From positions 1,426,001 to 1,490,000 of the forward strand of contig JAJHZJ010000756.1 of the NCBI GenBank assembly GCA_023548195.1: 64,000 nucleotides of DNA. Reading direction: 5' to 3'. The stretch comes from Bettongia penicillata ogilbyi. Lineage: Eukaryota > Chordata > Mammalia > Diprotodontia > Potoroidae. The translations under genes were made by a program, and so were the position numbers. Below are positions 1 to 11,676 of the stretch, one piece after another. The notes beneath the pieces were generated by a model, which ran no database searches, had not been told where the DNA came from, and saw only the letters and a list, made by a program, of their open reading frames with translations. The stretch's first letter is position 1; the number at the start of each line of letters is the position of its first letter.

Positions 1-659
1 TTAGCAGTTAAACTCAGGATACTTCTGGTCTTGTGGGGTTATCTGCTATCAATCAGGACTATGAGAAGTAGACTACCCCAATATCAGGACAACCACAGAG
101 TCTGACTGGGGAATCCCTCAACCACAAAGAGAATGTGCCATTCATATAGATCTTTGTAATCAACATGGTGCCCAGGCTCATTCTGATTGATTCTCAGGCA
201 ATTTTCTCCCAAAGAAATTATGGGATGACTAAATAGGTAGAAAGGAAATAGCAGCTAAAACAGCTATTATGGGATAGTGGCTTAAGGTTTAAAAATGGGG
301 CCAAAGGAAGTATGGTGCAACATCATAGTAAAGACCTCAAGGCTATAAAAGTTCCTTGAGACTGCTATTTGGGGAAATTCCCAGCATTATGCCATGTTAT
401 CTGCTTCTCTCATTTGTATTGGTCAAATGGGCAATAAGACTCTGTCCTGGGCTTCTTTCTCTCTTTATTTTTCCTTCTTTCTCTTTTTGTTACGATTTTG
501 TCAGTTTCCTATGGGTTAGATTATTGCCTCTAAGCAGATGATTCTCAGATTTTGGCACAGATTTTTTTTAATCTTTATTGTGATGTTACTGTCCCATGTC
601 ACCAGCTACCTGATAGAAAACTCCACTTGCAGGTCCATTGGCATTTCAGAGTCACTACA

Positions 660-920
660 TTCTAAGTGGAACTTATTACCTTCCCTCCAAAACTCATCCT
701 TCTTCTAGACTTCCTTACTTCTGTTAAGGGTGCTATCATTCTCTCAGTCCCCCGTATTTGCAAGCAAGGACTCACCCTTGACTTTTTTTCTCTTCCTCAT
801 TCTCAATATCCAATCATTTGCCTAGTCTTACGAGGGCTACTTTTACAATCCTTCTGGAACTACTCCACTCACATGGCCACTGTTCATTTCTTTCCTGGAC
901 TCAATAATAATTTCTTTTAG
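660..920 (+). repeat. Possible L2/CR1-clade LINE remnant
   Basis: The stretch reads like the degraded C-terminal part of a LINE reverse transcriptase, with the usual order of a Leu-Asp block, a Ser-rich block, then a Thr-His-Met-Ala block. It is heavily mutated and the family is not certain. Confidence 0.3.
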
Positions 921-1274
921 ATAACTCTCTCATTTTGCAGATAAAGAAATTAAAACTCAGAGGTTAATGATTCAGCTGAGGTCACAAATTGCAATGCACA
1001 AATGGTCTGAATTCTGTTACAGCACAGATCACAGATGCATTCTGTGATGCATTCAAAAGGCAAATAGGAATGGTTTTTAGTGTAAACTGTTATTTGAATT
1101 GTCCATATCAAGGTCCACCTACAATTAACTTGGATAAGGGGAGAGTTCAATGGACTTTCCTAACCTATGAGAGAACAGTGGCCAGAGAAATTATAGCATT
1201 CATGAAGAGACATATGGTAGAAGTAGAGATAAGAGAGGAGTTTGTGGAAAATATTCCCCAACACTAACTTCTTG

Positions 1275-2110
1275 TGTGTGATTTGTCCTTCATGCTTGAG
1301 GAAGACCAAAATGACATCATACTGATATGCTCTCAGAAGGGTCTGCTATAGGTAGGGCACAAATAGTCCATCTGATCATTTGAGAAGGAGATATCTCTAA
1401 TTCGCACACCTCATGTTTTTGTTTTTGTGTTTCGAGCTGCCAGAATTCTGCTTTGCTCATAGAGCATAACACCTTCCTTGATTTGAGCATGTTATCCTGG
1501 ATGGTCCTGTGCCAATGTCTCCCATGTCTCACAATTAGTATTCATATTCATCAGAGAGATCTTGAGAGTATCTCTGTATTGCTTCTTCTGATCACCACGT
1601 GAGCACCTGCCTTGCATGAGTTCTCTGTAAAATAGTCTTTTAGGCAAGTGTAGATTTGGCATTCAAGCAATGAGACCAATCCATTGGTCTCTATTGCTCT
1701 CTGCAGTACGGTTTGAATGCTTGGAATTTCAGCTTTAGAAAGGACCTCAGTGTCCACTGCATTTTTCTTGACAGTACTCTTCAGAGCTATCCTAAGACAA
1801 CTCAAATGGAAGCAATACAATAGGGAAAATTTTTTTTTTATTTCCAGAGCAGCATTAGAATCTAGATCTGGCATTTTGTCAAGAGCAAGGAGATTTCTTG
1901 TGTAAATCTTACCTAGGAGGTTGTCTTGTGGGTAACCAACTCAAGTTCCTTCAACCTGGTGGGACAAATCCTTAGGTCACTAGACAGAGTTGTTAGGGAC
2001 TTGATCCATTGCAATTACTTTGGAAAGGGGACAAAGTATAGACTCCAATCTACCCCCTGTTGCCCAGACCACTGTGTGGGTGACTAAGTGCTATGTGTGG
2101 ACTAAGTGCC
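1275..2110 (+). repeat. Diverged marsupial interspersed repeat
   Basis: It opens with a 'tttgtccttcat...gaagaccaaaatgacatcat' block that recurs at 45,478 and 46,288. It ends with a 'ctaccccctgttgcc' block that recurs near 3,760. The shared blocks suggest one long, old family that I cannot name. Confidence 0.35.
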
Positions 2111-2154
2111 TTAGTCCACCAATGGCATAACTGGGGCTCAAATTCTCTCTAAAG

Positions 2155-2406
2155 AGGCAGCAGTGTGGTTCAATGGATAGAGCTGTACCTGGAGTCAAGA
2201 AGACTTGAGTTCAAGTCCAGTGTCATACACCTAGCTGTGGGAAGTTGGGGAAATCATTTAATCTCCATCTGCCCCAGTTTCTTCACTGGTAAAATGAAGA
2301 TAATGATAGCACCTACTTCCCAAGGGTTCTGTGAGGATCAAATAGGATAGTATTTACAAAGTACTTTGAAAACCTTGAAGTGTAACATAAATGCTAGCTA
2401 TTATTA
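2155..2406 (+). repeat. MIR/Ther-1-type core-SINE
   Basis: A tRNA-like head ('gttcaatggatagagc', 'gagttcaagtcc') is followed by the 'cctcagtttcttcactggtaaaatg' type core, here with 'cccagtttcttcac'. The 3' part is 'gtgaggatcaaataggatag...aaatgctagctattatta'. Confidence 0.7.
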
Positions 2407-2744
2407 AGGAGAGGAGAGGATTTCCTTTCCAGTATCCTTATTGGAGGAAAGGAGTATTCTTCATGGGATTTCTATCGCTTAAGGATTAGAGGATTAGATA
2501 TGGGAGAAAGGGGCTACAAGAGATCATGACCTTGCCTCCACCACCATTATTGACTTTTTTGTGACTTATTTGGACCTTGAAGTTCTGATGAAAACCTATC
2601 CAATAGCCTCCAAAGATGCTTCTATTCTGGGCAGATTTTCAACTATAGATGGCGCTACAATATAGATCAGAATATTGCTCCTAGGGAAAATCCAAGAGCA
2701 GTACCTTCAGAGGGGAACCAATGAGGGTGCTTCATTTGTTTTGC

Positions 2745-2810
2745 TTCTGCGGCTGCTGCTGAGGATGATGATGATGATGACGACGAAAACGACGGCAATG
2801 ATGACAGGCT
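2745..2810. repeat. Trinucleotide-rich low-complexity tract
   Basis: A GCT-rich run passes into a GAT/GAC-rich run (ctgctgctgagg, then repeated gatgat and gacgac). It is imperfect and short, with no coding support. Confidence 0.6.
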
Positions 2811-3383
2811 CCTGTAAATTCTTTGCACCTTCTACATTTTCTGTAGGGTGAAAGAAAGACTGCCTTCTACTGATTTGCATTTATCATATTGGGTATTTCT
2901 GTAAGAATTGAGGACTTTTTTTAACGCAGTTTTGTGGATGTTTAGACATGTAATATGTTTGTACATTTTCCCAGGGTAAATTCTAAGCTCCAAGAAAATG
3001 AGCGAAAGGGAAAATGACCTTCTGGCTCACTTCCGGAATTAGAACTAGTCCACATGGATTTGTATTTCGTACATATTTTGTATTCACTTCTCTCTGCAAA
3101 ACTGCTTCCCCTCCAGTAGAATATAAACTCTTGGTGGGAAAGGATTATTTTTGTTTTTGCCTCAGTGCTTGCATAATTAACAAATGCACAAGTGGTAAGC
3201 ACCAGACGAAGAATTCAAGTTTTTAAAAAATTGAATCATTCTCAGAGCATTGGGAAAGTGTCTGTTAAAGTACCTCTCGTGATTAAAACTTCTATGAAGT
3301 GAGAAATCACCCACTAATTTATTATTTTGTACATGGCAGATGTTTTCATTTTCATGAAATATGGGTGTATCTGTAATGTTAAA

Positions 3384-3385
<2 letters not shown>

Positions 3386-3421
<36 letters not shown>
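3386..3421. repeat. (AC)18 microsatellite
   Basis: An uninterrupted dinucleotide run is seen directly in the sequence. Confidence 0.95.
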
Positions 3422-3423
<2 letters not shown>

Positions 3424-4419
3424 CCTTCCTATAAATATACTATTAAAGAACTGAATTTGAGTTCCACTTCTGTGCCCAATGACCATCACTGTTAGAAGTA
3501 TTGATACTTCTCCTCCCCACATTCCCCTAAGAAAGGGTTCTAAGGTAACAAATATTTCTTCACAAAACTCCAGTCTCCTTCCTTTCTCCAATCACCATAC
3601 CAATTTGAGGGGGTCCACTAATAGGTATGAAACATGCAACTACCCCTTCTCTCATTCCAGGCATCACTCAATGGGGGATCTTCAACCAGGTGAGGACAGT
3701 CTTTACAGCCTTCAGAGGCCATTGTAGGTGTCTTGGAAAACGGGCAAAGGATAAGTTCCATCTACCCCCTGCTACCAAGGACACTGCATGGGTGACAAAT
3801 TTCCATGGGGAGGGAGGAGAGAAATCTTAACCCACCAGAGGTATAAATATGAATTTTGTCACATAGGACAAAAATGTTTTGCATGGTGCCCCCAGGTGGT
3901 GAGGCAGCTACACAAAGGACTTTGCGAAGATGTCACTGGCATATTTGAGTTGAGGGAAAGGGAACTTTGGCCCTCATCTCTGTAAGGGTTAGAAAGAAAG
4001 ATGTGGCAACCAGAGAGAAAGACTGAAAGGGGAGGGATAGAGATAGTGGCCTCCCACTCACTCTCAGAAAGTTCATCACTCGGCTCCTCCCTCCACATGT
4101 CAGTGTCTGAGGACAGAGCTGTATTTGGACCATGCCTGTGATATACCCAGTGTCCACAGCAATCCCCTGAGCATTCCAGATCACCAATGTCCAAGTACCT
4201 AATTCATGAAGTCAGACAAAATGGAATTTAGTTGAAAAGAGTATTTTAATGATCATTCCTTCATGAAAGCTCATGACCAGTTGCAACACAAGCAGCTGGT
4301 ATCAAAGACTAGATCAGCCTGGCAAGTTTAAAAAATAAATAAAAAATTAATTAATTAAAAAAAGAGATGTGAACTGGAGGCTGAGAAAAGAGAGTGAAGC
4401 TGAGAAAGAAAGGTAGAGT

Positions 4420-4615
4420 CTAGACATATCTTAATGGTTAGAATATTGAATTTAGAGTCAGGAAGTCCTGCGTTCAAATTCTGCCCCAAACCCTTACTAG
4501 TTATGTGATCCTGGGAAAGTAATATCTCTCAGCCTCAGTTTTCTTGTTTGCAAAATGAGGGCGTTTGACTCAATGGCCTCTAAGATACCTTCTAGGTCTA
4601 AATTTATGAGCCTAT
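4420..4615 (+). repeat. MIR-type core-SINE
   Basis: Core blocks 'gtcaggaagtcctgcgttc', 'gtgatcctgggaaagtaa' and 'cctcagttttcttg' are present, with a 'tctaggtctaaatttatgagcc' tail. Confidence 0.6.
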
Positions 4616-5687
4616 GAGGTAGAGAATGTGCCTTCCTCCACCTTCAGGGTCAATACAGGGAATGAGATGGTATGCAGGGAAGTGAGGAGAATTTGTGAGG
4701 AACTGTCCAACTTTAAATGGATTAATGGGGATTTTTAAATAAGAAAGTCTTGGTAAGGAGGAAAAGGAGGTAGTCCTGGATCCAAAGCAGTAATTTGTCT
4801 CTTAAGTCTGATCTGATGTCCCACCAGCTGGGAATGTTCTCTGAATGATTCCTGTAATCGTGCTATGAGAGAGAGCATGTCCACCACAGGGTGAAAGTAG
4901 GGAGTGAGGATGAGAAGAGTGCAACCTAAAGATTAGAAAACAGAGCTGAGCTTGCCTGCTTGGGATCCCACCAAATGTACAACAAGGTTAGTGGGCAGTG
5001 CTGAACTCCAATGCAGTAGGAGGACAAAAGCGATGGAGCTTAGACTTAGAACCCTAGAGAGCTTTCTGTCTTCTTTATTTTTATCTGGGAGTAGGGGGGA
5101 AGGGTTTGATCTAGAGAAGGTGTTCTCAGTATGAATCCCATGGACATACAAGACACCTGGGTGTAGATTTTGGAAGGTCTATATATGAACTTGGATGGGA
5201 AAAATGACATCCTTATTTTTAATAGAATTGGCTTCTTTTGTCATTCTATGTTTTTTTTTATTTTCTGCATTTAAAATCATGACTCTGCAAAGGAGTCTAG
5301 ATTCTGCACCAAACTCTAAGCAAGAGAGTCCATGATGCAAAAAGGTTAAGAATCCCTGATTTAGAACTACATGATAGGGAAGGTGTTTGAGATGCCAGAA
5401 GATGCATGGAGATACCCAGACACTCTTAGAATCATTGAACAAGGCCCAGACTACTTAGAACTCAGTTCCTTACATCCTGAGGTTGTCAGCAAAGCTAGCC
5501 AATAGCAGTGAATCACCAAGGAAAGAAGAGAGAGAGAGAGAAAATGACTTGAAACACTTGAGAGAGGGAGAGAAGAATAGCATAGACACAGAGATGGTAG
5601 AATGCCACTAATGATTATTATAGGTATAAGATTTGTGGGACCCCTGCCCCTACCTCAAAATATATAAGGGAAAGAAGCAGAACCTAC

Positions 5688-5804
5688 CTTGATAGTGAAA
5701 CTCTTGGGATTATCATAACCAATCCATTGGTTTCCTTTGTAAGCATAAGGAACCTCTTGAGGGGCGTTCCACACTTCAGTGGCACCTTTCAAGAAGTCAC
5801 AGAC
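5688..5804 (-). pseudogene. CHIA-like exon 9
   Basis: This exon encodes the block after the substrate-binding loop: VCDFLKGA, then QEVPYAYKGNQWIGYDN, ending in a good donor (AAG|GTAGGT). The 117-nt length suits the family. The two bases before the expected first codon are AT where an AG acceptor is required, so splicing into this exon is probably lost. Read in its frame, the exon itself is open. Confidence 0.88.
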
Positions 5805-5839
5805 ATAGAACAGGACATAACAAAAGCTACAAGTCAGAA

Positions 5840-5990
5840 GAAGTAGGTTCTGGATTTTACTGTTTTATAATTGGGTAACCTTAAGAAAATCACTTCCCTC
5901 TAGGCCTCAGTTTCCTTATTGGTGAAATGTTAAGACTGGATTTGATAACCTCTTAGTCCCCTTCGAACTATAATGTTCTGGGACAACACA
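5840..5990 (+). repeat. MIR-type SINE in the intron or flank just upstream of exon 9
   Basis: Core block 'cctcagtttccttattgg' and the tail 'ctctagtcc...aactataatgttctg' type are present, diverged. It begins about 35 bp before the exon-9 acceptor position. Confidence 0.5.
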
Positions 5991-6199
5991 TTCTATACGC
6001 CAGAATATTCTTTTGCTCCAGCCATTTCTTCCATCAAACCAGGCTACCATTTTCCTCTCATAGGAGAATATACTGCCCTCTGACTTCCCACAGTATCAGG
6101 TGGAATGAACTAATTCTAGTCTCAGGTAAATCCCCCTCCTTTGGTTTCAGACTGAATGCCTTGTAGTTTTTCAAATGTTCATTAAACTCAAGCCTGCAG

Positions 6200-6330
6200 A
6201 GCTAGGATCTAGTCTTGATGATGCCTTTAATGAGTTGTGTGACTTGGACAAGTTAACCTCACTGAGCCTCAGTTTGTTTATGTAAATAATACAATTTGCC
6301 TTGTGCTCATGGAAGGATATGTGAGGATCT
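6200..6330 (+). repeat. MIR-type SINE fragment
   Basis: Shows 'gtgtgacttggacaagt', then 'cctcagtttgtttatgtaaa' and 'gtgaggatctaac'. Confidence 0.5.
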
Positions 6331-6399
6331 AACATGGGAGCATAGGAACCTCAGTGCTTGGGAAAGTGAAAATGGTAGATACAGTTACCAAAACACGGA

Positions 6400-6515
6400 C
6401 TGTTGGATGCTTGGGATACTGTAAACCCTTTGAGATAGGAATTTTTTCAGTCATTTTGTCTTTACATATTTATCAGTGCCTTGTACACACATTTTTGGTG
6501 CCTAATAAATTTGGT
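6400..6515 (+). repeat. L2-type LINE 3' tail fragment
   Basis: This is a diverged copy of the recurring block 'tgtgaactccttgagg...agtgcttagcacag...aataaat'. Related copies lie at 13,370, 16,550, 17,180, 18,770, 22,370, 27,165, 28,120 and 61,600. Confidence 0.45.
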
Positions 6516-6677
6516 TCTTATAAAATTTGTTCAGTTGAGGTAAACAGTTCCATTCCCACCCTTCTCTGTGCCCCTATGCCCATACCCACCCAAAGCAGTA
6601 AGGAGACAGAGTGGAGCCTCTCCTCTTGTGTTTTCCCAGTTGAGCAGTAAGGCCCACTGAGCCCCTGTGGACCTTAC

Positions 6678-6867
6678 CTCAAAGTAGGCAAAGTAGGCTT
6701 CCAGCTTCCTGGGTGTAGGGTGCAGGAGTGCCATGGCCAGAGGTGGGAGCATCCAGGCCATGGTTGGAGAGGTTGGTGAGGGTGAAGGTCTGCGCATAGA
6801 CACCAAATCCAACCATCAGCTTCTCAGCAGGGGCACCATTGTTCTTCCAGTAGTTCATGGCATAGTC
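6678..6867 (-). pseudogene. CHIA-like exon 8
   Basis: It starts after CTGAG with DYAMNYWKNNGAPAEKL and continues into MVGFGVYAQTFTL, the barrel strand and loop of GH18. The C-terminal end should read through Ala-Tyr-Phe-Glu at the donor (GAG|GTAAGG). That reading appears only after a frame shift near 6,696-6,699: the exon is 190 nt, four longer than the usual 186. In the upstream frame a TGA falls at the donor itself. Confidence 0.9.
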
Positions 6868-7109
6868 CTCAGGGACAAAGGAGAAGAAGGAGTTAGAAAC
6901 TCACCACGCTGGGACAGCTATAGGTATGTGCCCTGTAGCTTGTGCAGGTAATATATCCTATCTGTACTTCACACCAACACGGTTATGTCTGGGTCCAGAT
7001 CCTGGCCAGTCCACAGAATGAGATAGCCTGACAGAAAAGGAAAAGAAATTAGGGGACAGGCTTCTCAAGTGAAGAGGCCCGCTGCACTGGCCATCCAATT
7101 TCATGCTAA

Positions 7110-7320
7110 TCATTCAAACAACAGGCATCTATTTAGTGCCTACTATGCGCCAGCATGGGGATACAAAGAAAGGCAAAAGACAGTGCCCTTGGGAAGTCCA
7201 CAATCTAGTGGAGGAGCTCACAATGTAGAATGAAAACTTCCTGAGGGCAGGAGGCCATTTCTTCTTGATCTCTATATCCTTCCTAACACAGAAGAGGTAT
7301 GTATGAGGTACTTAACAGAG
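7110..7320 (+). repeat. L2-type LINE remnants
   Basis: A 'caacaggcatctatttagtgcctactatgcgcc' type block (shown here by its parts 'tagtgcctactatgcgcc' and 'ggggatacaaagaaagg') is followed by a 'cttcctgagggcagg' tail. Both belong to the same old families seen elsewhere in the window. Confidence 0.4.
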
Positions 7321-8152
7321 ACTTACTAGGAGAATGATTTTGGAAAAATGAATGTCCTTAATTTCTAATTATTATTAGAATTAATTTCTAATTAATTAGA
7401 AACAATTATTACTTCTAATCTTAACAATTGAAGTACATCTGAGGCCCCAAATGGACCCATTTCCTTTCTCTTTTGGTGTCATATAGATTATATTAATCAC
7501 TCCACATTATCTGTATGAAGGCTCTCCCCTTTCAGGTTGTTATCCAATTTTAAAATTCTAAACTGACTTCCATGTCCAGTCATCACATTTCTGATCAACC
7601 TCAGACAGAAGTTTAAAAGGTTTCCCTTCTTGAGGATAATGGTAAGGGGACAGGAAGTCAGAACATGTAGTCCTGAAATAAATAGAAGACATTTGTGGAA
7701 TATCTGTTATGATAATTTTATTATATATGTATACATATATGTATATATTCAATCCACTGGTCTCCTCTATTAATCACAAAGAGTGGAGAGTTGACTGCAG
7801 TTAAGCTTGAATGTTAGGGCGGGGCCACAAAATAGGAAATGGGGGGAAAAGGGAGATGATGTGATTCAAGGGCAATTGATTGAGAGGAACTTTGCTACTT
7901 ACGGCATGGGAGATTTTGAGCCCCTGGACTCCTCTTTAAAACGAAGCTTTCAGACCTACATGAACTCATTCTGCTCCGCGTTCCACATCTGTGAGATGAG
8001 ACCTATGCTCTGCAGGCTCCTTCAGCCTCCCAGAGAGCTGGGACTCCCGTCTTTATTCCCTAGTGGTGCATTCTCCTCTCTTCTCTACCATGCCTGTTCA
8101 AAGGCTCATGGCAGCTATTGTATCAGAGCCCTCAAGACAGAGCTTTCCTTAC

Positions 8153-8276
8153 CACATTATAGTAGATGTAGTCCCCCTTGTCATTGGGTCCACCATACAG
8201 AGGACTGTCCTCTCCAGTGAAGCCCTCCCAGGTGCCCCTCATGTCATAAGTCATCACGTTGATAAGATCCATGTAT
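8153..8276 (-). pseudogene. CHIA-like exon 7
   Basis: This 124-nt exon encodes YMDLINVMTYDMRGTWEG and then TGEDSPLYGG, the GH18 strand carrying the Met-Thr-Tyr-Asp motif that shapes the active site. The donor GTG|GTAAGG is sound and the acceptor is GAG. The phase (1 base completing the previous codon) agrees with exon 6. No lesion is seen in this exon. Confidence 0.93.
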
Positions 8277-8784
8277 CTCAAGGAGAGGAAGAAAGCAGAG
8301 AAGCGACCCAAGGGAGATGAGGCTCATGGTCTTCACTCCAATCCCTCTGTGGATTGTACTCCCCTCCCCTTCTGTATTCCTTAGGCCTTGACCATCAGGA
8401 GTCTTTTCCCCTCTGTACCATTCACCTGAGGCCTTGTTGACCATCCTTGATCCTTACCTACTGGGTTGCTTTGTAATTTTTCACTACTTTGTTTCATGTG
8501 TTTGTATATTGGCTTCTAAAGAGGACACAACAAAGCAAATGGGAAGAACAGCTATGCAAAACCATCAAAAATGAATGTTGCAAAATGGTGAGTTTTGGAG
8601 TTTAGCTCTGAAGAAGAGATGGGAAAAGATATTCCTATTCCACCTCTTTGTAAACAGGGTCCAGAGGTATGGTACATAGCACGTATTTTCACTTTTTCAA
8701 TAGATAGATCAGTTTTGATGATTTCTCTCTCTTGTTTTTTCTTTTTTCCTCCCTCTAAAAATAGTATTTGTTACATGAATTAGG

Positions 8785-9000
8785 GCAGCTGGGTGGTGCA
8801 GCAGATATCATACCAGTCCAGGACTCCATAAGATCTGAGTCTAAATTCAGTCACAGACATTTACTAGCTGTGTGACCCTGTTAGCCCTATTTGCTTTAGT
8901 TACTTCATCTGTAAAATGAGCTACAGAAGAAAATGGCAGAACACTCCAGTGTCGTTGTTGAGAAAACCCCAGATGGGCTCACAAAGAGTGACTGATGAAC
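8785..9000 (+). repeat. MAR1-like tRNA-derived marsupial SINE
   Basis: Head 'gggcagctgggtggtgcag', middle 'gtgtgaccctgtta', and 3' half 'cttcatctgtaaaatgagc' with 'cagatgggctcacaaagag' are all present. Confidence 0.8.
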
Positions 9001-9491
9001 ACATATGAGATACCTCCCAGGGAGTGGGGAGGAGGGTGTATAGGATGGGAAATTTGCTGATGTTAGAAAAAAAAGGTATTGATAAAATTTGCTAAAAATA
9101 AAGAAAACCCATTATGACGTTAAGGGCAGGAACTAGTCTTTTTTTCCCCCTTTGTATGGAATCCATCTACTCAGAGCTTGATGTCTCCCATAATTCCATA
9201 TAGGGCTTAGAGTTGTTTTGCTTTTTTTCACCAAGCATGAAAGTAAATAATTCCTATGCTCAAAACATAGGGGAAATTTGGAATAGTGAATGATTTCTTC
9301 CAATTTTGCAAATATCTCTAGAGATAAGATCGAAGTCTTAACTCTCAAACTAGCTTCCCCCAAGAAAGCTAGGTTGGAGTCTCCCAAGACTCTGACTTGC
9401 TTTCTCATTGGTAGGCCTATATGAGCAGCTCTACTACCTCTGTGACTTAATTGAACCCTGATATAAGGAATCGCGTGGGCTTGGGAAACAC

Positions 9492-9616
9492 TTGGACATC
9501 TCAGGGATCTGGTAGGCTGTCTCAATGGTGTCTTTGCCAGCAGACACAGCAGCAGAAATGAGGAGTCGGGGCTTGTTGCTCTGAGTAGCCTCTTGCTCAA
9601 AAGCCTCATACATTTC
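9492..9616 (-). pseudogene. CHIA-like exon 6
   Basis: The 125-nt exon encodes EMYEAFEQEATQSNKPRLL followed by SAAVSAGKDTIETAYQIP, nearly identical in pattern to mammalian chitinases. The acceptor CCCAG is good. The donor is AA|GTGTTT, which keeps the correct phase 2 but departs strongly from the GTRAGT consensus. The exon is open. It shows that the gene was under coding selection until late. Confidence 0.92.
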
Positions 9617-9655
9617 CTGGGATACAGAGGGCACAGGTTTGATGTTGTAAAGTTG

Positions 9656-9694
9656 GTGTGTGTGTGTGTGTGTGTGTATGTGTGTGTGTGTGTG
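9656..9694. repeat. (TG)n microsatellite
   Basis: A dinucleotide run, interrupted once (tgtatg), lies about 40 bp upstream of the exon-6 acceptor on the coding strand. Confidence 0.9.
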
Positions 9695-10649
9695 ACAGAA
9701 CCCAGAGCCATTCCATTTTCCCTATAATTACACACACTCTTGTATTATTTGATTGTTATCATGTTTCTGAAATTGGAGGGGGGAGAGGAACAGAGAAGAG
9801 AGTAAAATGACCTCCAGACTTTGAGTTAGGAAATCTGAGTTCAAGTTCTCATAATGATGTGACATTAGACTTGTCACAACCTGCTGTACACTAGATGGTC
9901 TCCAAGACCCTTTGAAGCATTAATATTTTGCCTCTGTGTATTCTTTTAAACTCCACAAAGACAAGGACTGGGTATCCAAAGTCCCTTTGACTTTGTGGGA
10001 CCTGTCAGAGTTTGTTCTCTACCGTCATAACCTTTGAAAACTTGACTTAGTTAAAACTTGATCATCTGCTATTAGATTAGTCAAGGGTGGGCTCAGAATA
10101 CATATAGATGATGAGTTGGGAGAGCATGAAAGTAGATCTGAAAAGTTCTGAGGAGACATGAGTGGCTAAGTGAAAGCAGAATTGTGCCTGGGGAGCTCAA
10201 CCCATGAGGACATTCCATAAAGGCCATATGCATCGAAGCTTTTGGATACCGGTCTGATAGATCAAGGAGTGATGCCTAACCAGGGCAGAAGAGCTTCTAG
10301 GAGATAAAAGCCCCATGTAAAGCAAAGGAGAACACCCAGCTGGTAAGAGAAGACACTGATACAACCTTCCTTATAAAGACTTTGTGAAGACCCCCTTTGG
10401 ATATTATATAACTTGGGTGTGGGGATGAGTCTTTTGGAAGTCTATTATTGAAATGAAATCTACAGCTGTTGCTCATTGTCCATCAGCTCCATAACTTTTT
10501 GATGGTTTCAGGGCAAGGGTCTGAAATGTGCTCACTAACTCCTAACTTAGCACACTGATGGCAGATATGCAAATATAGGCATGTGGTTGTGTGGGAATGT
10601 ATCAATGGAGCTTTGTGATAGATAAGGTTTTGGAATGTCAGAATTTGTT

Positions 10650-10850
10650 TCTATTATTGTGGGGTAGTGGGAAGACCTCTGGTCCTGATGTTGGAGGACA
10701 CCATTTGTACCCAAGTAGTGCTGCTTACTAAATGAGAGATCCTAGGGAAATCACATATTTTCTCTAGACATTAGTTTCCTCATCTGTAAAATGAGGAGAT
10801 TAGAATCAGATGATTTCTTCATTTCCTAAGGCTAAGTCTTGTGGTCTTAT
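10650..10850 (+). repeat. MIR-type core-SINE
   Basis: Shows 'ctagggaaatcacat', 'cattagtttcctcatctg' and 'taaaatgaggag'. Confidence 0.6.
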
Positions 10851-11136
10851 ATGATCCCTCTTTCATTTCTCTTCCTCTTTCATCTCTTTTCTTTTCTCAT
10901 TTAGTTTATCACCACCACTCCCTTCATTCAGTTGGTTCTTCTCAGTGATAATATCTCTTCTGAGAATTATTCTTTCAGGTATCAATCCCTGCCCCCTACC
11001 CTCGATGGGCTCCTCTGGCCTCTCTCCCTTCCTCTCCCTCAATTTTATGCTATATCAGAAAAAGCATCAATCACCAACCCCTCCAAGGTGACCAGGGATC
11101 CTCCTATCCCTTGGACACTAGAGAGAGAGAGTTTAC

Positions 11137-11301
11137 CTTCAATAGGACGGTAAAGAGTTGCTGAGTGTCTGCTGGGCTGCCCTGATTCCCAGGGTAATCC
11201 CAGTCAATGTCCAGCCCATCAAAGTTGTACTTTCTCAGAAATTGGATGGCTGATGGATGAAGGTCTGGCGGTTTGCAGCAGTAGCAACCATATTAGAGAA
11301 T
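11137..11301 (-). pseudogene. CHIA-like exon 5 (catalytic motif exon)
   Basis: The exon runs from [15 protein letters not shown] through [18 protein letters not shown] to LFTVLLK with donor AAG|GTAAAC. It is 165 nt, one short of the family's 166. The missing base is near 11,254-11,256, where the frame jumps between the two halves. The GH18 signature DxxDxDxE ends in Asp (GAT at 11,197-11,199), not Glu. In the upstream frame a TGA follows soon after the deletion. Confidence 0.92.
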
Positions 11302-11676
11302 CTAGAAACAGCAAAACGAAAACCAAACCAAACTGATGACAGGCTTAAGCTATCCTGGGAGCTGAAAGGGAACCCATTTCCTTGTGAACTGATCTTCACT
11401 TATTTTCAAAGGGCCAGATCCCCCTGGAGTATAGGTCTAATGTTCAGGGGCCTTGCACAGCCTGTTCTAAGGATATTGTCTAGCCTTGCCCCAGTTGCCT
11501 AACAAGGAGTTGAGGAAGAAATATCTAATAACTTCAGGTAGTAGCACCATGAGGATCCTTGCTTTGGAAAGACTCAGAGACATTCTGTCTGGGTTTGGGT
11601 TGGGAAGGGATAGGGAATTGGGGTGGGGGAAGGTAGTTTTGATTCAGCTATTGCTACCAGAATTCTTATACTTTAC

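Larger units (their letters stand above)
1..5687. other. Gene-poor region downstream of the CHIA-type pseudogene
   Basis: No exon could be supported here. I looked on the minus strand for the expected last chitinase exon (Gly-Gly-Ala-Met-Val-Trp, then an Asp-Asp-Phe-Thr-Gly stretch) and for a chitin-binding domain, and found neither. The region holds a LINE-like fragment near 660-920, SINEs near 2,155, 4,420 and 5,840, a CA microsatellite at 3,386-3,421, and two stretches (about 1,990-2,100 and 3,715-3,800) that resemble each other and probably belong to one interspersed family. Open frames here are short and lack family features. Confidence 0.6.

Noticed and set aside
3859..4194. Cys-containing minus-strand frame considered as a chitin-binding domain exon for the pseudogene
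   Set aside because: The Cys spacing does not fit the six-Cys chitin-binding domain, and there is no matching acceptor or neighbouring catalytic-domain end.
7807..8220. 137-residue plus-strand open frame
   Set aside because: It is antisense to chitinase exon 7 (8,153-8,276) and its flanking intron. The family match is on the minus strand.
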